Below, in pieces: positions 1-5,068 of a stretch of 5,068 nucleotides of DNA. This DNA comes from Thermoproteota archaeon (GTDB lineage: Archaea > Korarchaeota > Korarchaeia > Korarchaeales > Korarchaeaceae). The translations under genes were made by a program, and so were the position numbers. The stretch spans positions 1 to 5,068 of the forward strand of contig JAGGTZ010000150.1 in assembly GCA_021158805.1 (NCBI GenBank). The letters are read 5' to 3'. The notes below the pieces were generated by a model, which ran no database searches, was not told the origin of the DNA, and saw only the letters and a program-made list of their open reading frames with translations. The number at the start of each line of letters is the position of its first letter. The first letter of the stretch is position 1.

Positions 1-86
1 AGTATAGAGCTGCTTTCGAAGGCGCTGGATTCGAGCCCATAACAAGGCTCAGATGGATGAGAAAGGAGTTAAATAAAAAAAGTTAG
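1..86 (+). CDS. C-terminal fragment of an unidentified convergent gene (5' end outside window)
   Basis: An open frame enters from the left edge (first full codon at 3-5) and ends at TAG 84-86, giving 27 visible residues that end in RWMRKELNKKS. Codon choice (AGA, AGG, ATA, AAG, GAG) matches the neighbouring genes, and a Lys-rich C-terminus is common in thermophile proteins. The piece AFEGAGFEPI resembles the last strand of many SAM-dependent methyltransferases, but this is far too little to name a family. It is convergent with the binding-protein gene, with only GGGG (87-90) between the two stops. A competing frame starting at base 1 is open for 13 codons to TAA at 40-42 and could be the real end instead. 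The longer frame is preferred on length and codon use only. Confidence 0.45.
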   Translation, partial: YRAAFEGAGFEPITRLRWMRKELNKKS

Positions 87-109
87 GGGGCTAGCCTCCT
101 AAAGGAGGC
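71..109 (-). terminator. Probable 3' end of the binding-protein transcript (hairpin plus T-tract)
   Basis: On the minus strand the last codons and stop of the binding-protein gene lie in a perfect inverted repeat, GCCTCCT/AGGAGGC at 94-100 and 103-109. This gives a 6-bp stem with a TAAA-type loop, or 7 bp with 2 nt. About 12 nt downstream comes a run of seven T on the minus strand (75-81) inside a T-rich stretch. Archaeal RNA polymerase mainly needs T-rich tracts to terminate, so the T7 run is the stronger part of the call. The hairpin is not directly adjacent to it and may only protect the 3' end. The T-tract lies inside the last codons of the opposing gene. No comparable T-rich end is seen for the plus-strand gene, only a TTTT at 119-122. 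Confidence 0.5.
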
Positions 110-1413
110 CCTACCACGTTTTCGACCCACCATTGCATTGACCAAAGTTCATCGTGTCCGATCCTCTGTCCCGGTAACACCTTGAGGTTGCCATTGTTAT
201 CGTAAATGGGGCCAGTGAATGGGTCGAATGTCTCATCATTAGCGTAGATCCACTTACTACCCGTCCAGATTGCCCCCATCTGGATTAATCTAGCCATTAC
301 CAATGTGTAGACGTCAGGATTCTCCAATATGGTGCCGTTAGGTAGTTGTACTGTTTCTTGAACCTTCACTGATTTGAGCTCATTCACGAATTTGGGATTG
401 ATCGGTTGATTGAAAGTGCATCCTAGCTCTACAGAGCCCTCCTTCAGCTTCCACCAGTAATCAACATCCTCTAGGTTGTCAGTGGAATAGGAACCAGCGT
501 AGATCTTGCTCAGTATGTCATCGTATATTTTCTCCCAATGCACCAATTGCCCGCTCACACAGACGTCCTTTCCGAACTTCTCCATCGGACTGTAGTGACC
601 GAATGCCAATACTCTCTCACCTTTCTGGTAATGTTCTTGAGCGACTTGGACTACAGCGGGGGAGTCTTCTGTAAAGGCAAGTACATCAACTCCTTCTGAA
701 ATTAGGGATTCAGCAGCCTGTCTAGCTTTCGTTGGATCATACCAGGCCCCTATCTCCCTCACATAGACTTTACAGTCTGCACAGACCTCCTTAACTCCTA
801 AAGCGAAAGCGTTTATGTGTCTGACCACCTCTGGGATGAGGTGTGCAGCCACGTAACCTATCTTCTTTGTCTTCGATAGTGCACCAGCCATTAGCCCATT
901 AAGGTAGTAAATTTGGTAGAAGTCCGCGAAGTATGTACCCATATTTGGCGCTCTCTTATAACCTGCACAGTGCCAGAATATCTTATCGGGATGTTTCTTG
1001 GCTTCCTCGAGGGTGGGATCCATAAAGTCGAAGCTCGTAGTGAAGATTACGTCATAGCCCTGAGAGATGAGCTGTTCTATCACTCCCGCAGCATCTGCTG
1101 GTGCCACAGATTCTACATGCGTGGTCTCAAGCCAATCATATTTCTTATCGACCATCTCTTTGGCTTGGTGATGGGCATAGGTCCACCCTATGTCTCCAAT
1201 AGGTCCTACATAAATGAACGCCGCCTTTATCTTCTTTCCTTCGGGGGAAATGGTCTTAGTCACAGTAACTGTAGTTGTTCCTGCCTGCCCTGCTTGCCCA
1301 ACGGTCTTAGTCTGAGTGACAGTTACTGTGGTAGTAGGGGCAAAAAGATAGCCCAAGGCCACCCCAACAAGGAGGAGTATAATAGATAGAGCGGCCCACT
1401 GGGTAGAGGTCAT
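91..1413 (-). CDS. BMP/PnrA-family substrate-binding protein of a nucleoside/purine ABC importer
   Basis: This 440-residue extracellular solute-binding protein is predicted to deliver a purine base or nucleoside to the permeases encoded upstream. Residues 1-6 are a short polar start and about 7-25 are hydrophobic (a signal or anchor segment). Residues 27-54 form a Thr/Val stalk, and about 62-440 are the BMP fold. Recognisable family blocks are FIYVGPIGDIGWTYAH (66-81), KIGYVAAHLIPEVVRHINAF (184-203), WYDPTKARQAAESLISEGVD (224-243), DSPAVVQ (250-256), FDPFTGPIYD (396-405) and a C-terminal WWVENVVG. The GDxGWTYxH form, rather than the NDxSFN form of PnrA, resembles the proteobacterial purine-binding BMP group; this is from memory of the family. 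No lipobox Cys is present, so the protein is probably anchored by its N-terminal segment. The start ATG 1411-1413 has a GAGGT site 7 nt upstream and an in-frame TAA at 1435-1437, so no earlier start is available. The gene is complete. The family is secure; the exact ligand is inferred. Confidence 0.95.
   Translation of the reverse strand: MTSTQWAALSIILLLVGVALGYLFAPTTTVTVTQTKTVGQAGQAGTTTVTVTKTISPEGKKIKAAFIYVGPIGDIGWTYAHHQAKEMVDKKYDWLETTHVESVAPADAAGVIEQLISQGYDVIFTTSFDFMDPTLEEAKKHPDKIFWHCAGYKRAPNMGTYFADFYQIYYLNGLMAGALSKTKKIGYVAAHLIPEVVRHINAFALGVKEVCADCKVYVREIGAWYDPTKARQAAESLISEGVDVLAFTEDSPAVVQVAQEHYQKGERVLAFGHYSPMEKFGKDVCVSGQLVHWEKIYDDILSKIYAGSYSTDNLEDVDYWWKLKEGSVELGCTFNQPINPKFVNELKSVKVQETVQLPNGTILENPDVYTLVMARLIQMGAIWTGSKWIYANDETFDPFTGPIYDNNGNLKVLPGQRIGHDELWSMQWWVENVVGPPLGG
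1252..1335 (-). repeat. Imperfect direct repeat encoding the Thr/Val-rich stalk
   Basis: Two related units, 1303-1335 and 1252-1278, encode TTTVTVTQTKT (residues 27-37) and TTTVTVTKT (residues 46-54), joined by a GQAGQAG spacer. At DNA level they share the 10-mer GGTCTTAGTC at 1252-1261 and 1303-1312. Thirteen of the 28 residues from 27 to 54 are Thr. Such stalks between the membrane segment and the ligand-binding domain are typical of archaeal binding proteins and are candidate O-glycosylation regions. The repeat probably arose by local duplication and could vary in length between strains. Glycosylation is inferred. Confidence 0.75.
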
Positions 1414-1420
1414 AACAACT

Positions 1421-1425
1421 ACCTC
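1421..1425 (-). promoter_or_regulatory. Ribosome-binding site of the binding-protein gene
   Basis: The minus strand reads GAGGT, 7 nt before the ATG at 1413. This fits the anti-Shine-Dalgarno sequence and supports the chosen start. It lies inside the palindrome CCTCATGAGG (1422-1431), so access to it could depend on structure or on a bound protein. Confidence 0.65.
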
Positions 1426-1501
1426 ATGAGGGTATTACTACCGCGCGAAAAGGCATTTCATAAATCTGACTGAGTCATTTCCTCTGCACCGAAAAGTTTT
1501 C
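1422..1501. promoter_or_regulatory. Cluster of short perfect dyads in front of the binding-protein gene
   Basis: Four dyads surround the candidate promoter: GAAAAGTTTTC (1491-1501), TGACTGAGTCA (1467-1477, directly upstream of the TATA-like box), GGTA-N4-TACC (1431-1442, near the predicted start site) and CCTCATGAGG (1422-1431, over the ribosome-binding site). Archaeal regulators of the Lrp, TrmB and MarR types often bind such sites near the TATA box or start site. The four do not share one motif, and single short dyads occur by chance, so operator function is only a suggestion. Confidence 0.25.
1458..1465 (-). promoter_or_regulatory. Candidate TATA-like box for the binding-protein gene
   Basis: The minus strand reads ATTTATGA, the best TATA-like match in the spacer. 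It is centred about 48 nt upstream of the ATG. An archaeal start site some 25 nt downstream would fall near 1435-1438 and give a leader of roughly 22-25 nt that includes the GAGGT site. The six bases before it (GTCAG and neighbours) are a poor BRE. A separate promoter fits the 191-bp spacer and the usual need for more binding protein than permease. The element is weak by consensus and was not tested. Confidence 0.35.
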
Positions 1502-1525
1502 AAGTAATAGGGATCCAGTTTAGGA

Positions 1526-1545
1526 GGCTGCCTTGGGAGGCGGCC
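1526..1545. other. Small GC-rich hairpin in the permease/binding-protein spacer
   Basis: GGCTGCCT (1526-1533) faces AGGCGGCC (1538-1545) across a 4-nt TGGG loop. Transcribed from the plus strand, all 8 pairs form with one G-U (1529/1542). Transcribed from the minus strand, that pair becomes a C-A mismatch between 3-bp and 4-bp segments. It lies 1 nt from the larger hairpin, so the two may form one structured element. Whether it is part of a 3' UTR, a leader or an independent RNA cannot be told from one sequence. Confidence 0.4.
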
Positions 1546-1601
1546 GGAAGGGCCCACGGGTAGAGGGGATCTAGCGCCTCATGGGGGGTAGTGGCCCTTC
1601 C
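1546..1601. other. Strong GC-rich hairpin directly after the permease 2 stop
   Basis: GGAAGGGCC-C-AC (1546-1557) pairs with GTGGCCCTTCC (1591-1601), making 11 Watson-Crick pairs with one bulged base (1555). The loop is 33 nt (1558-1590). Inside it, GAGG (1563-1566) can pair with CCTC (1577-1580). On the minus strand the stem begins 3 nt after the permease 2 TAG (1605-1607). No T-run follows it on that strand, so it is not a classical terminator there. It may instead stabilise the 3' end of the ATPase-permease mRNA or limit read-through into the binding-protein gene. Read on the plus strand, it is followed by a pyrimidine-rich stretch. Confidence 0.5.
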
Positions 1602-1604
1602 TTT

Positions 1605-2540
1605 CTACCTTTCTTCTCTCTCGTAGGGTATCCCTAGGGCTGCAGGAGCCCCCATTCTCCTCCTCATGGACTCTGTAGCCCCGACGGTAAGGATGACTAT
1701 GGTTAGCAGATATGGAAGGCCATTCAACAACCATTGACTGTACCCTATGGCCTGTAAGGTATACCCGCTGGCCTCAACTATGCCAAAGAGGTAGGCTCCT
1801 AGCAAGGCCCTAATTGGATCCCATAATGCGAATATTACTAGGGCGAGGGCAATCCATCCTCTACCAGCCGTTATATTTTCTATCCAAGCAGGATTATATG
1901 AAACAGAGAGGTATGCCCCTCCGAGACCGGCCAAGGCTCCGCCTAGTAATGTAGCCCCATATCTTACCTTAGGGACACTTATGCCCATAGCATCAACTGC
2001 CGCGGGATTCTCGCCCGTCGATCTTATCACTATTCCTATTTTTGTTCTGTTGAGAATGAACCATAGCACAACCGCTAAAACGATGCCCATATAGAAGAGA
2101 GGGTCTTGCTCGAAGAATACCTTTCCTATGAGGGGTATCGATGATAGCGGTTTAAACGGGACTGGGAGGAATCTCGCATCCACGGGCAGCTGGTTACCTA
2201 TATAAATTCTGCCTATGACACTGCTCAGCCCAAGTCCGAACATCGTGAGGGCTAATCCTGACACAACCTGGTTACCCTTTAAGTGGATACTGATTATACC
2301 ATGTATCAGTGAAAGGGCAGCACCTACTAAGAGACCAGCCAGGACACCTATCCACGGGTTACCGGTGAGTAGGGAAGCAACGAATGAAGAAAGGGCCCCC
2401 ATTGCCATCATTCCTTCTACTCCTAGGTTTAGAATCCCTGATCTTTCTGCATATATCTCGCCGAGGGAGGCAAGAAGGAGGGGGGTTGCAGACCTCATTC
2501 CGATCCAAAGGATGTTTTCGATCAGCTTTAGTTCCATCAT
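1605..2540 (-). CDS. Nucleoside-type ABC importer permease, second subunit (BPD_transp_2 family)
   Basis: This 311-residue multi-pass membrane protein is the second channel subunit of the importer, comparable to the shorter permease of bacterial nucleoside ABC systems (NupQ-like). Family blocks are ERSGILNLGVEGMMAMGA (32-49), GNQVVSGLALTMFGLGLS (89-106), the cytoplasmic coupling-loop motif STGENPAAVDAMGIS (174-188), then ENITAGRGWIALALVIF (221-237) and the closing MGAPAALGIPYERE. Hydrophobic segments lie at about 17-30, 40-58, 63-83, 92-112, 149-164, 196-212, 227-240, 243-258 and 272-288. The length is normal and the reading frame intact. The ATG at 2538-2540 overlaps the permease 1 TGA (ATGA), which indicates translational coupling. 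A second ATG follows directly (2535-2537) and sits at an equally good distance from the ribosome-binding site, so the true start may be one codon later. The gene ends just before the hairpin at 1546-1601. Confidence 0.95.
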   Translation of the reverse strand: MMELKLIENILWIGMRSATPLLLASLGEIYAERSGILNLGVEGMMAMGALSSFVASLLTGNPWIGVLAGLLVGAALSLIHGIISIHLKGNQVVSGLALTMFGLGLSSVIGRIYIGNQLPVDARFLPVPFKPLSSIPLIGKVFFEQDPLFYMGIVLAVVLWFILNRTKIGIVIRSTGENPAAVDAMGISVPKVRYGATLLGGALAGLGGAYLSVSYNPAWIENITAGRGWIALALVIFALWDPIRALLGAYLFGIVEASGYTLQAIGYSQWLLNGLPYLLTIVILTVGATESMRRRMGAPAALGIPYEREER

Positions 2541-3613
2541 TTCTCCCTCCTGAGCTCATACTTAATGAAAAATTCCCCTGCCAACACAAAGAACAGAATT
2601 ATGCCGTTAAACATATCCACAACTCCTATGGGAAGCCTATAAGTTATCATTATATACTCACCGCCCACTAGAAGGCCCCCATAGAGAAAATTAGTTATTA
2701 TCAGACTTATTGGATTCGTCCCACCAAGCCAAGCCGTTATTATCCCGGAAAATCCATAGCCGGAGAGGAATTCCGGTGTAAACCTCTTCTGAATTCCACA
2801 TAGCTCCCCTACCCCAGCCAAACCTGCTAGGCCTCCGCTGACCATCATTGCTAAAGTCACTGCTTTGAGATAGCTTATCCCCGCCGCTTTAGCCGCGTCG
2901 GGATTGCTTCCTACTACCCTCATCTCGTAGCCCCAAGGTGTCCGTGTAAGCAGAAAGTATACTAGCACTGAAGCTACCACAGCTATTATCAGGGTAGGCC
3001 AGTGTATCCTAGTACCAGGCAAGAGAGGTAGCTGGGAATGCTCGGGTATCACTTCAGTATGAGCGAATCCGCCATAAGTGAGCTTGCCGACCTTCTCCCT
3101 AGCCTTCCATGGACCATGTATCAAATGCTGAAACACCCAGTAGAGAACATAGTATAGCATAAGCGTTGATATGACCTCGTTAACATTGAGTTTAGCCTTT
3201 AAAACGGCCGGAGGTATCCCCCATATAGCACCAGCCACGAAACCAACGGCAAATAGAGCAGGTAGTAAGATTAGAGGTGAAAGTTCCGGTAGCTCTACGG
3301 CTAATAGGTAGGAGGCCATTGCTCCTGCCAGAAGCTGCCCTTCTGCCCCTATGTTCCAGAATCCAGTCCTGAATACCAAAGCAAGGCCAGAACTTACCAG
3401 TAATAGGGGGATCATTCTAACGACGGATTCAGTTAACCCTATCTCAGTAGCGAATGCATTGAGGAATATGGACCTGTATACTTCTAGAGGGTTTAAGCCA
3501 TATGCCAAGAATACCAGAGAAGCTGTTAATAATGCTACGATTACTGATAATATTCTCACGGTCACTAGGTTCCTCTTACTAACCTCAAGACGCCTTACGG
3601 CTCTAATTCTCAA
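2537..3613 (-). CDS. Nucleoside-type ABC importer permease, first subunit (BPD_transp_2 family)
   Basis: This 358-residue multi-pass membrane protein is the longer channel subunit, comparable to NupP/YufP-type permeases. A basic N-terminus (MRIRAVRRLEVSKR) precedes the first membrane segment (about 18-38). Further hydrophobic stretches are at about 66-82, 91-108, 112-133, 147-163, 206-223, 250-270, 285-296, 301-318 and 328-350. Family blocks are FWNIGAEGQLLAGAMASYLL (85-104), NVNEVISTLML (143-153), the coupling-loop motif VGSNPDAAKAAGIS (234-247) and GYGFSGIITAWLGGTNP (285-301). The start is TTG at 3611-3613. It overlaps the ATPase stop as TTGA and lies 5 nt after a near-perfect AAGGAGGTG site, which makes it the clear choice although it is not ATG. 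The gene is intact and ends in the ATGA overlap with permease 2. Confidence 0.95.
   Translation of the reverse strand: MRIRAVRRLEVSKRNLVTVRILSVIVALLTASLVFLAYGLNPLEVYRSIFLNAFATEIGLTESVVRMIPLLLVSSGLALVFRTGFWNIGAEGQLLAGAMASYLLAVELPELSPLILLPALFAVGFVAGAIWGIPPAVLKAKLNVNEVISTLMLYYVLYWVFQHLIHGPWKAREKVGKLTYGGFAHTEVIPEHSQLPLLPGTRIHWPTLIIAVVASVLVYFLLTRTPWGYEMRVVGSNPDAAKAAGISYLKAVTLAMMVSGGLAGLAGVGELCGIQKRFTPEFLSGYGFSGIITAWLGGTNPISLIITNFLYGGLLVGGEYIMITYRLPIGVVDMFNGIILFFVLAGEFFIKYELRREK
2546..2551 (-). promoter_or_regulatory. Ribosome-binding site of permease 2
   Basis: The minus strand reads AGGAGG within the last codons of permease 1. It is 5 nt before the first ATG (2540) and 8 nt before the second (2537). 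It confirms the start region but does not settle which Met is used. Confidence 0.8.
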
Positions 3614-5068
3614 AGTACCACCTCCTTAGGGCTTATCCCCGACATCATCAGACCAATTTCCTCAACCGAGACCTCTCCGGGCCTCACTATACCCATAATT
3701 TGCCCATTATACATGACAGCTAACCTGTCACTCATCTGTAATATCTCATCTAGGTCACCAGAGAGCAAGAGTATGGCAGCACCTTCATCTCTCTGCTCTA
3801 GCAATATTTTCCTAATATATTCCGTGGCACCGACATCTAGGCCGAACGTAGGATTTAATGCAACTATAAGCTTAGGCTTCCTCCACAGCTCCCTCGCTAC
3901 TATGAGTTTTTGCATGTTACCGCCCGACAAGAGCCTTGCTGGAGTGTTGGGTGTAGGTGCTACTATGCCATATTCCTCTATTAATTTCTCAGCGATCTTC
4001 TCTATTTTCGAGTAGTCTAGGACGAATCCCTTCTTGAGTGGAGGTTTATAGTAGCTCTTTAGTATGAAATTCTCCGCTACACTGAGATTGGGAACTATCC
4101 CATATTTCAATCTCTCCTCTGGGATATGCCCAACTCCTAGCTCAGCAATCTCCCTAGGAGATTTATTAGTTACATCTATTCCCATAACTCTTATAGTACC
4201 GCTTTTGACCTTCCTAAGGCCAACTATTGCTTGGACTAGCTCTCTCTGGCCGTTTCCAGCTACACCAGCGATTCCTAATATCTCCCCAGCCCTTACTTGG
4301 AAGGTAATCCCCCTAACTGCCTCCTGCTTTCTATCCCCCAAAACCCTCAGATTTTCGACCTCAAGGACAGGTCCTCCCATCTTTGCGGGTCTCTTCTTTA
4401 TTGTGAAGATAACCTCTCTTCCTACCATCATCTTAGCTAGCTCCTCTTTACTCGTCTCTTGAGTCCTTAACGTGCCTACGACTCTTCCTTTCCTCATCAC
4501 AGTTACCCTGTCGGCTACTTCGAATACCTCAGCTAGTTTGTGAGTTATGAAGATTATTCCATTGCCATCTTCCTTCATCCTCTTCAGAATACTAAACAGC
4601 TCCCTTGACTCTTGGGGGGTTAGAATAGAAGTAGGTTCATCTAATACCAGTATATTAGCTCCCCTGTAGAGGGCCTTTATTATCTCAACCTTCTGCTGCT
4701 CGCCGGCAGAGAGCTGCCAAATGTAACTATCTGGATCTACTTTCAGACCATACTTCTCGGCAAACTCCCTAATCTTAGCTTTAATCTCATCAAGAGGATT
4801 TATCAGGCTTTTAGAATGACCCAATGCTAAGTTCTCTGCTACCGTATGCCTATCCACTAGCAGAAAATGCTGATGGACCATGCCTATTCCTAGCCTCATG
4901 GCGTCCTTCGGGCTCCTTATCTTGACCTTCCTACCTCTTACATATATCTCACCTTCGTCAGGCTTGTAGATCCCATAGAGGATATTCATTAGAGTGGTCT
5001 TCCCTGCTCCGTTTTCACCAAGTAAGGCATGTATCTCTCCGGGCATGAGGTCAAAGTTCACGTGGTCA
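3610..5068 (-). CDS. Double-domain ATPase of a nucleoside-type ABC importer (N-terminus outside window)
   Basis: This fused ATPase of the sugar/nucleoside importer class has two nucleotide-binding domains in one chain and resembles NupO/YufO. Positions here count from the Val codon at 5059-5061. Domain 1 is complete in its motifs: Walker A GENGAGKTT (15-23), Q-loop Gln64, signature LSAGEQQ (117-123), Walker B ILVLDEP (137-143) and switch His174. Domain 2 has a degenerate Walker A, GVAGNGQREL (266-275), without the Lys. Its signature LSGGNMQK (378-385) is good, its Walker B-like LIVALNPT (398-405) has Asn in place of the catalytic Glu, and its switch region LSGDLDE (433-439) lacks His. Loss of the second ATP site is common in this family. 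The frame stays open through 5068 (Asp-His-Val-Asn-Phe), matching the usual LDHVNF stretch before Walker A, so the real start lies beyond the right edge, by family length roughly 25-30 codons. GTG 5059-5061 is internal. The 3' end overlaps permease 1 by 4 nt. Confidence 0.96.
   Translation of the reverse strand, partial: DHVNFDLMPGEIHALLGENGAGKTTLMNILYGIYKPDEGEIYVRGRKVKIRSPKDAMRLGIGMVHQHFLLVDRHTVAENLALGHSKSLINPLDEIKAKIREFAEKYGLKVDPDSYIWQLSAGEQQKVEIIKALYRGANILVLDEPTSILTPQESRELFSILKRMKEDGNGIIFITHKLAEVFEVADRVTVMRKGRVVGTLRTQETSKEELAKMMVGREVIFTIKKRPAKMGGPVLEVENLRVLGDRKQEAVRGITFQVRAGEILGIAGVAGNGQRELVQAIVGLRKVKSGTIRVMGIDVTNKSPREIAELGVGHIPEERLKYGIVPNLSVAENFILKSYYKPPLKKGFVLDYSKIEKIAEKLIEEYGIVAPTPNTPARLLSGGNMQKLIVARELWRKPKLIVALNPTFGLDVGATEYIRKILLEQRDEGAAILLLSGDLDEILQMSDRLAVMYNGQIMGIVRPGEVSVEEIGLMMSGISPKEVVL
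3619..3627 (-). promoter_or_regulatory. Strong ribosome-binding site that fixes the TTG start of permease 1
   Basis: The minus strand reads AAGGAGGTG in the final codons of the ATPase gene (it encodes Lys-Glu-Val), 5 nt before TTG 3611-3613. The next in-frame ATG, GTG or TTG codons have no comparable site. The strong match probably compensates for the weak initiation codon. Confidence 0.8.

Noticed and set aside
24..38. GGATTCGAGCCC resembling a tRNA T-arm
   Set aside because: The 5-bp T-stem does not form, and no acceptor or anticodon arms are found around it. The stretch reads well as coding sequence.
1262..1329. Two ACAGT-N-ACTGT palindromes (1262-1272 and 1319-1329) as operator sites
   Set aside because: Both fall inside the codons for the Thr-Val repeats and follow from alternating ACN and GTN codons.
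913..1389. 158-codon open frame on the plus strand inside the binding-protein gene
   Set aside because: It lies fully antisense to a complete, well-recognised gene, its composition is unlike any family I know, and no ribosome-binding site stands out. It is a shadow frame, as are the other plus-strand frames opposite the permeases and ATPase.
93..1529. 11-bp inverted repeat (TTTAGGAGGCT at 1519-1529, its complement at 93-103) flanking the binding-protein gene, suggesting a mobile cassette
   Set aside because: A few exact 11-mers are expected by chance in a window this size, there is no target duplication or transposase, and both copies fall in stem sequences with Shine-Dalgarno-like composition.
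1535..1588. G-quadruplex from five G-runs on the plus strand
   Set aside because: Only three runs are closely spaced (1550, 1558, 1565); the next is 14 nt away. Several of the G-runs are also needed for, or enclosed by, the competing hairpins.
5059..5061. GTG as the start codon of the ATPase
   Set aside because: The frame stays open upstream to the window edge and encodes the expected Asp-His-Val-Asn-Phe lead-in to Walker A. A start here would remove the conserved first strand of the domain.

Overview
The window holds almost all of one transport locus, read on the minus strand. It encodes an ABC importer of the BMP/PnrA type (nucleoside or purine uptake). From right to left, which is the direction of transcription, the genes are: a fused double-domain ATPase that runs off the right edge (3610-5068), two BPD_transp_2-type permeases (2537-3613 and 1605-2540), a 191-bp spacer, and the extracellular substrate-binding protein (91-1413). 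A short reading frame on the plus strand at the extreme left (1-86) looks like the C-terminus of an unrelated convergent gene that ends 4 bp from the stop of the binding-protein gene.

The organism is most likely a thermophilic archaeon of the TACK group (Thermoproteota or Korarchaeota-like). Four signs support this. AGG/AGA and ATA codons are common. The binding protein is held by an uncleaved-looking N-terminal hydrophobic segment, without a lipobox Cys, followed by a Thr/Val-rich low-complexity stalk typical of archaeal binding proteins. Ribosome-binding sites are strong and one gene starts with TTG. A T-tract-type end follows the binding-protein gene. GC content is moderate by eye. The phylum is an inference, not a reading.

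The three membrane-side genes form a tight operon. ATPase and permease 1 overlap by 4 nt (TTGA), and permease 1 and permease 2 overlap by 4 nt (ATGA). Each downstream start has an AGGAGG-type ribosome-binding site inside the preceding gene. The binding protein is encoded last, behind a spacer with two GC-rich hairpins next to the permease stop. On its other side the spacer carries a plausible TATA-like element, several short perfect dyads and a Shine-Dalgarno site. The binding protein is therefore probably transcribed, or at least dosed, separately from the permeases. The proteins would work as usual for the family: the binding protein captures a purine or nucleoside outside the membrane, the two permeases form the channel, and the double ATPase powers import.

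The coding content is a conventional system in an archaeal form and I see no sign of an undescribed one. The parts most worth checking are the structured spacer at about 1526-1601 and the dyad cluster in front of the binding-protein gene.
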